Shown here one piece after another: positions 1 through 9,076 of a stretch of 52,657 nt of DNA (the first letter of the stretch is position 1; the number at the start of each line of letters is the position of its first letter). The stretch is from positions 1-52,657 of the forward strand of contig CAJTMC010000028.1 in the NCBI GenBank assembly GCA_910577115.1. The letters run 5' to 3'. This DNA comes from an uncultured Lachnospiraceae bacterium (GTDB lineage: Bacteria > Bacillota > Clostridia > Lachnospirales > Lachnospiraceae). The position numbers and the translations under genes were made by a program. Under the pieces are notes generated by a model. The model was not told the origin of the DNA. It searched no databases and was given only the letters and a program-made list of their open reading frames with translations.

Positions 1-122
1 GGAAACAGTAAGGGAAAGCTCACCTACGACAAACTTAGTGTTTTCAAGGGTTAGCGGAGATTTTAATAACAAAATATAACAGCTAATATTTCCCTTAAAA
101 ATCATCAAATCACAATCGGAAT

Positions 123-353
123 TTATCTATTCATCAATTCAAGATTTTTTTCAAATGAAATACATTCTGCGTATCTTCCGTTCCACATGAACTCATTATA
201 ATATCTATAAGAATTTTCCGCTGTCATATACGCATTATCAAGCGTACTGTTTGTATTTGCTGGAACAATCATTTTAAGCCCATGCTCAAAACCACATTTC
301 ACTGTTGCATCTATGCAGTAATCTGTTTGTAGTCCTACAATTCCACAGCAAAG
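123..353 (-). pseudogene. isochorismatase-family hydrolase, C-terminal remnant
   Basis: The translation from about 353 down to 123 reads like the C-terminal third of a cysteine hydrolase of the isochorismatase family. It has a CGIVGLQTDYC segment, which carries the family's catalytic cysteine, followed by a helix and a YYNEFMWNGRYAEC-type segment. The upstream part of the frame does not match the family. The N-terminal half with the catalytic Asp and Lys is missing, and coding-like sequence upstream (about 354-545) is in another frame. The gene therefore looks truncated and frameshifted. The substrate cannot be told. Confidence 0.6.
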
Positions 354-553
354 AGGGATCGAACTTGATATTAGAACCTGTGGGATAATAAAAATTACAC
401 TGGAAATGAATCTTTTTTTCTGCCTCTGTTTTCCATTCCCGCAGGATAACATCGGTTACAGGATTCCCGCTTTTCATATCACCTACCGTTTCAATAAGCG
501 CAGCCTTTAGGTCTTGAACATAGTCCTTTGCTCCTTTTGTTTCATTCCTGACA

Positions 554-681
554 TTGATAACAGAAGGAATCTATTTTTTGACAATGCTTATGCTTTACGT
601 CATGCCGCATAATGAGGCGTTTATGGCATATGCATTGGGAAGCCTTACAGCGTTTTTGGTGATGTGCGGGCTGTATACTTT
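554..681 (+). pseudogene. possible remnant of a membrane protein
   Basis: A short plus-strand reading frame between the isochorismatase remnant and the end of the lipoprotein gene encodes two hydrophobic stretches (LTMLMLYVMP and ALGSLTAFLVMCGLYTF). It then runs into the antisense of the lipoprotein gene. It has no ribosome binding site and no convincing start. It could be a leftover C-terminal piece of a membrane protein or chance. I do not recognise a family. Confidence 0.2.
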
Positions 682-3417
682 TCAAGTAGTATCGCTTTTT
701 AAGTCTTCCCAAGGAACAATAAACAGAAAATCCCCATCCGCACCACAGCCAATGTCATAGATTCCATAATAAATTCCTATCCCATCCGGAAACAGGAAAA
801 ACTGCTCTGGATCATATACCGCTGTCAGCAGATCGAAATCTTTCAGAAAAAAACTTTCGCGCCACCCTATTCCTTCCATATATTTATAAACAGACCCCAT
901 CAGATGCGCAACGGCTTCCTGCTGCGTCATTCCAAGAATGTCTTCCAAAGAAACGACCTCACCGCTTGCTTTGTCAAAAGTAACGGGCGACGGCGACACC
1001 CAGCTTCGTATTCCGCCCCAATATCCGTTCACGCATTGTCCTACCGTAATATACTTCTCCCCTATATAAACATAAGTGTAATCCGTTCGTTGATACCAGC
1101 CATGCCACAACGTATCCCCCTCCTCCAAATGCATCTGAAAAAATTCTTCTTTTTCTGCCAAAGCCTCTTTGTATGCATTCTGAAAATAACGGTTTATTTT
1201 TTTGTATCCGGCAATCCTGCTGTTAAACTGCGGAAGGCATATTTGATAGGGATCGTGCCCCTCGCCGTCCTCTCCCACAGTATAGTACTCCTCATACTCC
1301 AAGTCTTCTGAAAGATACGCCTCATATCCCTGCGTACTTTCCAGCACGTGCATGACCGTAAGACGCTCGCCGTATTCTACGTATTTGGCAGGCAGCGTGA
1401 CAGGGATTGTTTCTTTGTCCTCCAGCTCCCACGCTTTCCCATCTTCCGTCAGTCCCAGCCACTGACAACCCTCCTGTTCAGAAATAAACCGACGAAAAAA
1501 AACGCCCTGCTGTGTCGCATACAAATCTGACATCGGAACGCGGCCCTCCCGACTCCAATAACGCCATTCTTCTCCACACGATACACTCTCCTCATAAACA
1601 AGCTCCTTGTGCCGATTTCTCAAGTCCACCCGATAAATGCTTATTTCGCATTGTTCCTCCGTTATTTGCTCACAAAGCCCATAAAAGCCTCCCTTATAAA
1701 AGCAGTAATCCGTATATTTTGCAATTGCAAGGGAATGCAGTTCTCCACTCTCCGGACAATACCCTCTGGCTGTTTTTGAACCGATACAATATATGTAATC
1801 ACTCCATACCGCGATTTCCCCACAATAATCAAAATGATATAATGCTTCCGCATTGTGTCCGTTCAAATCCATTTTATAGACAGTAAGTCCATCATCCTCA
1901 TACCGACTGCAATACACTGCGCCGCTATAGCGCATTTGCCAACCATGCCTACCACTTAGCGCACATTGGTAAATGCCGTTTGCAATCAATGTTCTTTCCG
2001 AGCCGTCTCTTTTCATGCGGTACAGGCAGTTTTTATCATTTTCCGGCGAAATAGTCGGAAAAGCCAGTTTCGGATCTGATGTATCGTATTCCATATGATA
2101 TTCGTCACAAAAATACACATATTCCGCGCTAAGCTGCAAGTCATGACCATATGCACACAGCTTTTTTAGTCCGGTTCCGTCTGCATTGATGCGGTAAATT
2201 CCGTTTTCATCGCTCAGGTTCACAAAATAAACCACACCGTCCTGTGCGCAGATATCACTTGCATGAAGCTTTGCCAGACATTGAGGACTGCTGCCGTCCT
2301 CCTTCACCCGATACAAAAAGTAGTGGTCGGACTGGCTGGCATAGTAATAATATCCGTCCATATAGCAAATCCTGCTTTCGTGCGTGTTTGCCCAAACGCT
2401 TTTATCCTCCTCTATCCACCATTCGACGACTTTTGGCGTGCCGTCCTCCTGCCAAGTAATTAGAAATTCCGCCGTAGCGACACAATGTGGAACGGCTCCC
2501 TCTCCCATTAGATATTCCGATGCCTGTAATGCCTTTTTACCATGATATTCCGCGACACACAGGTCATAAAATCCACGTACATTTTCCCCTACGCTCTGCG
2601 CTGTGGCGGGTATTTCCCCTCCTTCCACATTCTCTGCATGAAACGGAATCCACTCATCAAAATAAGGGCAGTAGGCACTGTAGCTGTTTTGCTCCGCTTC
2701 CTGTATTACTTCAACGACACAGCCATAATCGCTCTCCAAATCGGTTGGCAGCCGCATCTGCTCTATGGCATGGTTTTTGTATTTAAAAATCGCCTTATAG
2801 ATATCCCCTGTCGCGCCGACTCCTATTCCCTGTGAGCTGAACACGATTTCCACATTTTGATCGTTATCAATATCTTCCCAAAATAATTCAAAATCTCCCT
2901 GATAGGGGCACGATTCCTCCGAAAAGCAATAAGGCTCGTCATCGTTCATGTAAAACCAAAGACCGCCGGAGCCATAAAAAGGCTTTTCCTGTGCATCTGC
3001 CACCATGACCAGCATATCCACCACGCCGCTGTTATCAATATCATCTATCCAAAGCTCTCTGAGCGCCATTTTCCCGTTCTCGAAAAGATTATCGCCTGGC
3101 AGACTTCGCAGACAGGTCTTTGCGGTCTGTTGATCAATCCCCTGTCTTTCTACTTTATCATAAAATTTTTTTATATTTTCTTTCATTTGCCGCTTGGGAG
3201 AGTATTCTTCTTCTGTTTCCTGTCTGACTGAATCCTGCAAAAAAGTTTTTCCTGTTTCCTCTTCTGCCTGCTGTTCTTTGGCTGGCAAAACAGCCTGCGT
3301 TATTTCTTGTTCTTTATCAGGATTCTCCGATTTGTCCTTTGATGCACAGCCGAAAATTATTCCTATGCATAACAGTATTAAGACAATCCTTCCGGCTTTT
3401 CCAACTTGGTTTTTCAT
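682..3417 (-). CDS. large surface lipoprotein: DUF5050-like propeller plus RsiV/DUF3298-like C-terminus
   Basis: A 911-residue predicted lipoprotein. It has a basic N-terminus, a hydrophobic segment and a lipobox ending at Cys24 (IFGC), so it should be anchored to the outer face of the membrane. Residues 30-70 are a charged linker. A following region has acidic DIDNSG and DIDND repeats resembling FG-GAP/calcium-type loops. The middle (roughly 310-600) has repeated YYY...LYRVKEDGS and IYRINADGT units typical of DUF5050 beta-propellers. The C-terminal 200 residues resemble the extracellular DUF3298/RsiV-like domain (VTFDKASGEVVSLEDI). The start is backed by AGGAG about 9 bases upstream. The gene stands alone and its ligand is unknown. 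Confidence 0.7.
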   Translation of the reverse strand: MKNQVGKAGRIVLILLCIGIIFGCASKDKSENPDKEQEITQAVLPAKEQQAEEETGKTFLQDSVRQETEEEYSPKRQMKENIKKFYDKVERQGIDQQTAKTCLRSLPGDNLFENGKMALRELWIDDIDNSGVVDMLVMVADAQEKPFYGSGGLWFYMNDDEPYCFSEESCPYQGDFELFWEDIDNDQNVEIVFSSQGIGVGATGDIYKAIFKYKNHAIEQMRLPTDLESDYGCVVEVIQEAEQNSYSAYCPYFDEWIPFHAENVEGGEIPATAQSVGENVRGFYDLCVAEYHGKKALQASEYLMGEGAVPHCVATAEFLITWQEDGTPKVVEWWIEEDKSVWANTHESRICYMDGYYYYASQSDHYFLYRVKEDGSSPQCLAKLHASDICAQDGVVYFVNLSDENGIYRINADGTGLKKLCAYGHDLQLSAEYVYFCDEYHMEYDTSDPKLAFPTISPENDKNCLYRMKRDGSERTLIANGIYQCALSGRHGWQMRYSGAVYCSRYEDDGLTVYKMDLNGHNAEALYHFDYCGEIAVWSDYIYCIGSKTARGYCPESGELHSLAIAKYTDYCFYKGGFYGLCEQITEEQCEISIYRVDLRNRHKELVYEESVSCGEEWRYWSREGRVPMSDLYATQQGVFFRRFISEQEGCQWLGLTEDGKAWELEDKETIPVTLPAKYVEYGERLTVMHVLESTQGYEAYLSEDLEYEEYYTVGEDGEGHDPYQICLPQFNSRIAGYKKINRYFQNAYKEALAEKEEFFQMHLEEGDTLWHGWYQRTDYTYVYIGEKYITVGQCVNGYWGGIRSWVSPSPVTFDKASGEVVSLEDILGMTQQEAVAHLMGSVYKYMEGIGWRESFFLKDFDLLTAVYDPEQFFLFPDGIGIYYGIYDIGCGADGDFLFIVPWEDLKSDTT

Positions 3418-3603
3418 CGCGCTTTTCTCCTATGCATTTATTTACTGATACCTATTTTAAAGGAGCGATGCATCAAGATTGTGTTAAATATGCATCAAAG
3501 TTGTATCATATTATTCAATCCATTCGTTATTCAAATCGCAAATGAATTTTTCCTTTTAAAAGTCTTGGTCATTCGCATTATTCCAAAACCGTATTTTTTA
3601 CAC

Positions 3604-3636
3604 ACAAAAAACGGTAAACCTGTGATAAGTCTACCG
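3604..3636 (-). terminator. Rho-independent terminator of the epimerase gene
   Basis: On the minus strand CGGTA and TACCG pair around a 15-base loop and are followed by a run of T. It lies just downstream of the epimerase stop codon. The stem is short, so confidence is moderate. Confidence 0.5.
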
Positions 3637-3686
3637 CTGTTTCATTCATAGTTTTTCTTTTCTTTTTTAATCAGTCCTGCCAAAAT

Positions 3687-4553
3687 CTATCGAACGGATT
3701 GTATATAAAAATCTAATAGCTCATAAATCCAATCATGAAGCGCAGAAAACCGAAATCCGAATGCTTTCGCCTTTTCTGTGTTGATACTATATTCCGGCTC
3801 ACCATTATACGGGGCATCTTCTCCTGCTCTGTCAATCACTGCTTTTGCTCCTGTTTTTTGTTCAACATACGTGATGATTTCCTTTATGGAAATCGTTCCT
3901 TCTGCGCTTCCGTTTACTGCTCCTCTGATATTCTTGCCCACCAAAAAAGCCAAAAATTTTCCGGCTTCATCTGAGCGGATATATCCCATCTGAGCGTCCA
4001 AATTATCAATATTCATTGGAATGGATTTCATGGTATGTTCCACATAAAACAACAATCTTTTCGTATAATCATCTTTTCCTAAGGTAAAAGGGTACCTTAC
4101 CGCAACCCAATTTCTGTCGGAATACTCCTGCCATAAAGCATACTCCGCCTGTCGCTTTATTTCCTCATACAAAAAAGCCTTTCTGTCACACCATACCAGT
4201 TCTTTTGAAACGCCGTCAAAATCGGTTTCTATCGTGTCGATATGCTTCGGATCATAAACCGAAGTACTTGACATATAAATATATTGATCGCAGTCCACAG
4301 ATTCCATTACATATTTTATATCATTTGAGCAATATGCAATCTTATCAATTACGACATCATAATGCTTTCCGCTTAGCGCATTTTTCATGCTCTCTTCATT
4401 TGTTCTTTCAATCGTAATCCGCTTCACTTTGTCGCCATAATCATCAGAAGCTTTTCCTCTCGTAGCAATCGTAATGTCATGACCTTGTTCCAAAAGCGCA
4501 TTTACCATATGTATACCAAAAAATCTGGTGCCACCAATTACCAAAATATTCAA
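3687..4553 (-). CDS. NAD-dependent epimerase/dehydratase (extended SDR)
   Basis: 288 residues. The N-terminal Rossmann motif GGTRFFG (residues 7-13) binds NAD(P). The SSTSVY strand (95-100) and a Y-x3-K pair (Tyr129, Lys133) form the expected SDR active site. The C-terminal substrate region is shorter than in UDP-sugar epimerases. This subfamily of atypical/extended SDRs usually acts on nucleotide sugars or related metabolites, but the substrate here cannot be told. AAAGGAG lies about 13 bases before the start. A terminator follows. No sugar genes are adjacent. Confidence 0.8.
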   Translation of the reverse strand: MNILVIGGTRFFGIHMVNALLEQGHDITIATRGKASDDYGDKVKRITIERTNEESMKNALSGKHYDVVIDKIAYCSNDIKYVMESVDCDQYIYMSSTSVYDPKHIDTIETDFDGVSKELVWCDRKAFLYEEIKRQAEYALWQEYSDRNWVAVRYPFTLGKDDYTKRLLFYVEHTMKSIPMNIDNLDAQMGYIRSDEAGKFLAFLVGKNIRGAVNGSAEGTISIKEIITYVEQKTGAKAVIDRAGEDAPYNGEPEYSINTEKAKAFGFRFSALHDWIYELLDFYIQSVR

Positions 4554-4677
4554 TTTTATGACTATGCTCCTTTCTCAATCTTTTCACATTGAGCAATTTC
4601 ACCGTCAACTACATTGAAATAATACCATTGAGCAAATAATCTGTAAAGTATTTTGCACGAAAAAATGACGAGCATTT

Positions 4678-4890
4678 TTACTTCCCATCATCTTCTTTGT
4701 AATATTCAACAATATCAACGATCGAACAGTCCAAAATACCGCAAAGCCTGTCTATTGTATGCAAACTGCAAATCTGATTATGCTTCATTTTAGAAAGAGT
4801 GGAGCTTGAAATCTCATAATATTCTGTCAGCATGTATTGACTTATATGCTTTTTCTTCAGTGTCTTCCAAAACGGATCATATCTTATCAT
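4678..4890 (-). CDS. small XRE (Cro/CI) family DNA-binding protein
   Basis: 70 residues, almost entirely one helix-turn-helix domain: a YDPFWKTLKKK opening, the HTH helices around TEYYEISSSTLSKMKHN, and the ILDCSIVDIVEY ending. These features are characteristic of short Firmicute XRE regulators. It is likely a small repressor. It is divergent from the next plus-strand gene with about 140 bases between them, so a shared control region is possible. The ribosome binding site is weak. Confidence 0.8.
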   Translation of the reverse strand: MIRYDPFWKTLKKKHISQYMLTEYYEISSSTLSKMKHNQICSLHTIDRLCGILDCSIVDIVEYYKEDDGK

Positions 4891-5028
4891 ATTTCGTTAT
4901 ATATCCTCAGCTTTTGTATCAATCACAGAAATAATCTCCTTGTATATTGTCAAGTATAAAGCTATAATCGAGATATTAACAATGTCGATTTCTCGAAGAC
5001 AAAAAAGACAAATATGGAGGAAATGAGC

Positions 5029-5346
5029 ATGACAAAACAAGAATTATATGAAAGATGGGCAGCATTTGGAGCAGTAGACTATGACAAGTCCCTATTCATT
5101 GAATATATATACCTGTGCAATTATATCAGCGACGAAGATTTTTACTGCTATCTTCACCCTGATGAAGCAACAAAAGCGCAATTTCTGTCCGTTTTACATT
5201 TTTTATATTGTCAGGGCTGCTATATGCTTTTGTACAGATTTTTACGCGATAACAAAGACAAACTGGTATTTCCGGATTTTAAACGCTTAGAAGGCATTAC
5301 ACTTCGGGATGATATCGAAGAGCGGTTTAAAAGATACTGTTTTTAA
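5029..5346 (+). CDS. hypothetical protein
   Basis: 105 residues, no family recognised. It is rich in aromatic residues, with several Tyr and Cys in the middle (CYLHPDEATKAQF, LYCQGCYMLLYRFL), and is probably a soluble helical protein. I chose the ATG at 5029 because GGAGG at 5016-5020 sits 8 bases before it. The ATG at 5014 would place the ribosome binding site inside the gene. It is divergent from the XRE regulator and followed by the broken HxlR gene. Confidence 0.6.
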   Translation: MTKQELYERWAAFGAVDYDKSLFIEYIYLCNYISDEDFYCYLHPDEATKAQFLSVLHFLYCQGCYMLLYRFLRDNKDKLVFPDFKRLEGITLRDDIEERFKRYCF

Positions 5347-5423
5347 AATTTATTGTCAGTTGGGAAACATTAGACTATAATCGGATTATATCTATCAATT
5401 GCATTTTTGAAGTGAGGTGTGCC

Positions 5424-5747
5424 ATGAAGACGAAAGACGAATTGCCGGAATGTCCTGTTGCTACAACTGTTTCCATAATCGGAAGCAAATGGAAGCTGTT
5501 AATTATCAGAAATCTTCTTGTCCGTCCCTGGCGTTTTAATGAATGAAAAAAAGATTTGGACGGTATCAGCCAAAAGGTTTTGACGGACTCTCTGCGTGCT
5601 ATGGAGGAAGACGGAATTATCACAAAAACCGTCTATCCGGAAGTTCCGCCCCGCGTAGAATATGCACTCAGCGAATTAGGCGAATCCATGCGCCCGATAT
5701 TAGATGCGATGCAGCAATGGGGAATGGCATATAAATCATTGGAATAA
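5424..5747 (+). pseudogene. HxlR-family transcriptional regulator interrupted by an in-frame TGA
   Basis: The frame from 5424 to 5747 is a complete HxlR winged-helix regulator of about 107 codons. It opens with CPVATTVSIIGSKWKLLII, continues with the recognition segment DGISQKVLTDSLRAMEEDG and ends with a helix. Codon 41 (5544-5546) is TGA where the family normally has a hydrophobic residue after RFNE; a one-base change from TTA would produce it. Both halves stay in the same frame, so this is a single nonsense mutation. GAGGTG precedes the ATG. Either a fresh pseudogene, a sequencing error, or (unlikely) TGA readthrough. Confidence 0.85.
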
Positions 5748-5843
5748 CGTCTCTGAAATGTCAAAAATCGCACTTGTTTGTACAACGCATAGCTGATATA
5801 ATTTCTTTTGTGATATACAAAAACAAATCTTAACATCTGACAA

Positions 5844-5877
5844 AATCTAAGAACTTCACAAATCTAAGAACTTCACA
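5844..5877 (+). repeat. 17-base tandem duplication
   Basis: The unit AATCTAAGAACTTCACA occurs twice back to back in the leader of the Rpn-family gene, just before its AAAGGA ribosome binding site. It is probably a replication-slippage duplication. Confidence 0.85.
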
Positions 5878-5894
5878 AAAGAAAGGATTATCTA

Positions 5895-6536
5895 ATGCGC
5901 AACATCCAAGAAAACACATTTCAAAATGCCACCGGCAAAATTGACTACACACTTATGAACGACTACATGTTTCGTGCGGTATTGCAGGAGAATGAAAAAG
6001 TTCTAAAAGGGCTCGTGTCTTCCCTGCTTTACCTGAATCCTGAAGCAATAAAATCCACCATTATTCTAAACCCGATTGAGCTTGGCAAATCTTTTGACAA
6101 CAAAACCTTTGTGTTGGACGTTAAGATTATGCTTAATAATGAGAAAATCATCAACCTCGAAATGCAGGTTGCAAACCAAGCATTTTGGGCGAACCGTTCT
6201 CTCTCCTATCTGTGCAGTATCTTCCAAAATTTGGAAAGCGGCGATGATTATTCACAGGTGAAGCCCGCTTATCACATCGGAATCCTTGATTTCTCTCCAT
6301 TTCCGGACTACCCCGAGTTTTATGCTACAAACCAAATGATGAATGTCAACCAACATTATATTTATAATGACAACTTCACCTTAAATGTGCTAGACTTAAA
6401 TCAGATACACCTAGCAACCGAAAAAGACAAAGCCAGCAAAATCGACTACTGGGCAAAGCTCTTTAAGGCAAAAACATGGGAGGATAAATCACTGGAGGTG
6501 ATTAAAAATGTTAGCACAGGAAAACAATGTTTTTGA
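5895..6536 (+). CDS. Rpn-family (PD-(D/E)XK) recombination-promoting nuclease/putative transposase, main part; frameshifted
   Basis: 213 residues. It opens with DYTLMNDYMFRAVLQ, and the nuclease core follows with VLDVKIMLNN...NLEMQV, the D-x(n)-E-x-Q form of the PD-(D/E)XK site. Then come RSLSYLCSIF and YHIGILDF segments. This is the Rpn/PDDEXK_2 family, called a putative transposase by many annotators; members are DNA nucleases linked to RecA-independent recombination. Homologues normally continue past WED into a C-terminal helical tail. Here the tail is in another frame from about 6505. Removing one A from the A5 run at 6504-6508 would restore a continuous reading frame (LEVIK then MLAQENN). 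AAAGGA lies 7 bases before the start. Confidence 0.8.
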   Translation: MRNIQENTFQNATGKIDYTLMNDYMFRAVLQENEKVLKGLVSSLLYLNPEAIKSTIILNPIELGKSFDNKTFVLDVKIMLNNEKIINLEMQVANQAFWANRSLSYLCSIFQNLESGDDYSQVKPAYHIGILDFSPFPDYPEFYATNQMMNVNQHYIYNDNFTLNVLDLNQIHLATEKDKASKIDYWAKLFKAKTWEDKSLEVIKNVSTGKQCF

Positions 6537-6810
6537 AGAAACCTGCGAAACGGTTTACAAGCTGAATCAGGATCAAGAAGTGCGCTATTTATGTGAAATG
6601 CGCGAAGAAGGCCAGCGCATTCTGCGAACCTATCAAAGCCTTCTAAAGGCGAGTGAAACTGCCCTTGCCGAAAGCACTGCTGCTCTTGCCGAAAGCACTG
6701 CTGCCCTTGCCGAAAGCACTGCTGCTCTTGCCGAAAGAGATGCAAAGCTTGCGGAAAAGGACGCTCTCATTGCCTCACTTCAAGCCCAATTAGAGGCACA
6801 GCAGCAATAA
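6508..6810 (+). CDS. C-terminal part of the Rpn-family protein, with heptad repeats
   Basis: 100 residues in the frame one base off from the nuclease part. It starts MLAQENNVFEETCETVYKL, which is the usual continuation of Rpn/PDDEXK_2 proteins, and ends in a coiled coil built from ALAESTA heptads, then LAERDAK/LAEKDAL and a Gln-rich tail. Unusually, GGAGG lies 9 bases before its ATG, inside the end of the first frame, so it could be translated as a separate small protein even if the slip is real. Otherwise it is the detached 3' end of one gene of about 305 codons. Confidence 0.6.
   Translation: MLAQENNVFEETCETVYKLNQDQEVRYLCEMREEGQRILRTYQSLLKASETALAESTAALAESTAALAESTAALAERDAKLAEKDALIASLQAQLEAQQQ
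6661..6740 (+). repeat. 21-base tandem repeat encoding ALAESTA heptads
   Basis: Three full 21-base units, alternating GCCCTT and GCTCTT starts with otherwise identical sequence, plus a partial fourth. Each encodes one seven-residue coiled-coil heptad. Copy number is likely to vary between strains by slippage. Confidence 0.9.
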
Positions 6811-6825
6811 ATAATTCGTAAAAAC

Positions 6826-6867
6826 AAACCTGACTTTAAGCGCAACACGCCAAAGTCAGGTTTCTCT
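6826..6867. terminator. bidirectional Rho-independent terminator
   Basis: A 12-base perfect stem (6826-6837 with 6852-6863) with a 14-base loop. T-rich sequence follows on the plus strand, and an A-rich flank on the other side gives Ts on the minus strand. It lies between the convergent Rpn gene and the end of the antiporter operon and can serve both. Confidence 0.85.
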
Positions 6868-6888
6868 TTGCCTTACTTCTATCCCAAA

Positions 6889-9060
6889 TCAATTCACCAA
6901 CAACAAATAAATCATCGTCAACCCAAGCCCGACGCAGAACATAAACAATCCAAACGAAAGGCTCCTCTCAATAATACGCATGTTTTCAAAAAGATCCATA
7001 CTCCGCAGCGCCAGCTTATGTTCATAACGCTTCGCCCGATACTCCTTTTTCCGCGCCGCGCAGTAAATTCTGTAAACATTCTCCATACCTTTCCCAAGCA
7101 AATGCGTCATACGATTCCCCTCAGGCAGCGTATAAGGAATCGGTCTGTCCTTATAAACGGTTTTCCTAAGAAATACAACAATACTATCCACAATACTGTC
7201 CAAAATCCGCGCAATTATCCCCAAAAGAAAGGCAAAAAACCGATAAAAAATATCCCGATAAACATACTTCTCCAAATCAAGCCATGCAGGAAAAATTTCA
7301 TGATAACCTTCGTTTTTCCTGCGCAGCATCAAAAACCGCACCACCAGCAGATAAACGACAACTGCCACTACAACAGAAATCACCGCACCGGACAAATTAT
7401 TCAGTGAAAAATAATATACCTGCTCTATAAACGGCGAAAGTCCTCCGCTAACCTCTGCACCATAAGTTGCCAAAGAATCCGCCACAAGATTTGGCAGTAC
7501 TCCAATCAAAGGAATCGGAACCGCACACAATGCAATTGCCGCCTTGCTAAGCACAGACGCATACTTCTTCTTTCCCTCGTATTCGTCCTGAAGCAGCGTA
7601 TCCTCATTCCGCTCCACAAACAAGACCACAAAAAGCTTCGCCATATACGCAAGCGTCAAACCGCCCGAAAACAGGAACAAATACTCCACTGCCTTTACAA
7701 ACGCAGGTGACAATCCCTGAACTCCCATCGTGCCCTGAACGCTCCCCAAAAGCTTTGCATACTCCGCAATGCTCTCATGCAAAAGCGTTTTACTTACATA
7801 TCCGTTAAACAGCGGAATACCGCCCACGCCGCAAGCTGCAAGCAAAAAAGTCACCAATAAAAACGGCTTCCCATGTCCAAAGCCGCGCACCCTATTCAGC
7901 TCATAGCTGCCCGCATTCATAAACACAACACCGGCAATCAAAAACAATACCAGCTTGACAATCGAATGGTTCACCATATGCAAAAAGACGCCATTCCTTG
8001 TCATATAAAAGGAAGCAAGCTCCTCATCAGTTACAAACATCCTGCCCTGCCCCAAAAATTCCACAAACTCCCCATGCAACGCCAGCATTCCGATCCCCAC
8101 GAGTATAAATCCAATCTGAGACATGGAAGAATACGCAATCGTCGTCTTTAAATTGCCGCTCATGACAGCCCGAATCCCGCCAAGCACCATTGTAATAACA
8201 CCGGCAATCAGGATAAGCCTTCCCCAGCTGCCCCAAAGCAAAGGCGGCATCAGCTCACATGTAATAAGAATCAGTCCAAAAATGCCCGTCTTGCTCAAAA
8301 CAGCAGATAACAGCGTGGTCGCAGGCGCAGGCGCCTCCGTATAAGACGCAGGCAGCCAAACATGTACGGGGAATGCCCCCGCCTTTGCGCCAAACCCCAA
8401 AAACATACAAACTGCCGCCGCCAAAACAGGCACCGTATTTTCCACAGATATCGTGCCAAGCTTCTCAAATTCCAGCGTCCCGAAATTCGCATACACAATA
8501 AAAATACCCATAAGAATTGCCATTCCGCCCGCAACCGCAATCCCTAAGTAAGTTCCCGATGCGTACTGCGACGCATAAGTCTGCCTGTGCGCCACCCACA
8601 TAAAGGACGTAAACGACATCATTTCAAAGAAGAAAAACAAAGTAAAAAAGTCTGCCGCATAAAAAATACCCATCGTCGCACCAAGCGTCAGAAGATTAAA
8701 AAAGTCATACCTTATGACACGCGTGTCATTTTTCATAAACTCCTTGGCATACAGAAATGTCACAAACCACGCAAACGCGGTAATCACAGCAAAAACACCC
8801 CGAAAACCCGTATAAATAAAATGCAGCCCAAGACCGCTTACCCCGACATATATCTCAGCAGCAAAGAATCCGGAGCCAAAGAACCCCCAATCACACAATA
8901 AATAACATAGAACCACAGCAAGCTCAACCGCACTGATTACAAGCATCACAATGGCAAGGACGGATCTATCCCTATCCAAGCGTTTATTCCGAAAAATAAG
9001 CCAAACCGCAAACGCCGCCAAAAGCGGAAAAATTACTGCAAAAATCGTTGTATTCATCAT
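6889..9060 (-). CDS. antiporter-like proton/sodium-conducting subunit (MrpA/NuoL-type), last gene of the module
   Basis: 723 residues, a polytopic membrane protein of the NuoL/MrpA N-terminal family. Ion-path residues are present: Glu146 in TM5 (FFFEMMSF), Lys226 in GFGAKAGAFPVHVWLP, Lys257 in the broken helix, and His365/Lys369 in MVNHSIVKLVLF. After the 14-helix core it continues with extra helices and a basic tail (YRAKRYEHK) but lacks the MrpA C-terminal MbhD/E part, which is encoded separately upstream. I chose the ATG at 9060, preceded by GAGAGGAG. The longer frame to 9117 would overlap the previous gene and has no ribosome binding site. It ends at the bidirectional terminator. Confidence 0.85.
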   Translation of the reverse strand: MMNTTIFAVIFPLLAAFAVWLIFRNKRLDRDRSVLAIVMLVISAVELAVVLCYLLCDWGFFGSGFFAAEIYVGVSGLGLHFIYTGFRGVFAVITAFAWFVTFLYAKEFMKNDTRVIRYDFFNLLTLGATMGIFYAADFFTLFFFFEMMSFTSFMWVAHRQTYASQYASGTYLGIAVAGGMAILMGIFIVYANFGTLEFEKLGTISVENTVPVLAAAVCMFLGFGAKAGAFPVHVWLPASYTEAPAPATTLLSAVLSKTGIFGLILITCELMPPLLWGSWGRLILIAGVITMVLGGIRAVMSGNLKTTIAYSSMSQIGFILVGIGMLALHGEFVEFLGQGRMFVTDEELASFYMTRNGVFLHMVNHSIVKLVLFLIAGVVFMNAGSYELNRVRGFGHGKPFLLVTFLLAACGVGGIPLFNGYVSKTLLHESIAEYAKLLGSVQGTMGVQGLSPAFVKAVEYLFLFSGGLTLAYMAKLFVVLFVERNEDTLLQDEYEGKKKYASVLSKAAIALCAVPIPLIGVLPNLVADSLATYGAEVSGGLSPFIEQVYYFSLNNLSGAVISVVVAVVVYLLVVRFLMLRRKNEGYHEIFPAWLDLEKYVYRDIFYRFFAFLLGIIARILDSIVDSIVVFLRKTVYKDRPIPYTLPEGNRMTHLLGKGMENVYRIYCAARKKEYRAKRYEHKLALRSMDLFENMRIIERSLSFGLFMFCVGLGLTMIYLLLVN

Positions 9061-9076
9061 AATCGCTCCACTCCTC

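Noticed and set aside
5544..5546. TGA in the HxlR gene as a selenocysteine or recoded codon
   Set aside because: No cysteine is expected at this position in the family, no SECIS-like stem is evident, and other genes end normally at TGA.
6661..6740. Tandem repeats considered as a CRISPR-like array
   Set aside because: The units are contiguous without spacers and encode coiled-coil heptads in frame.
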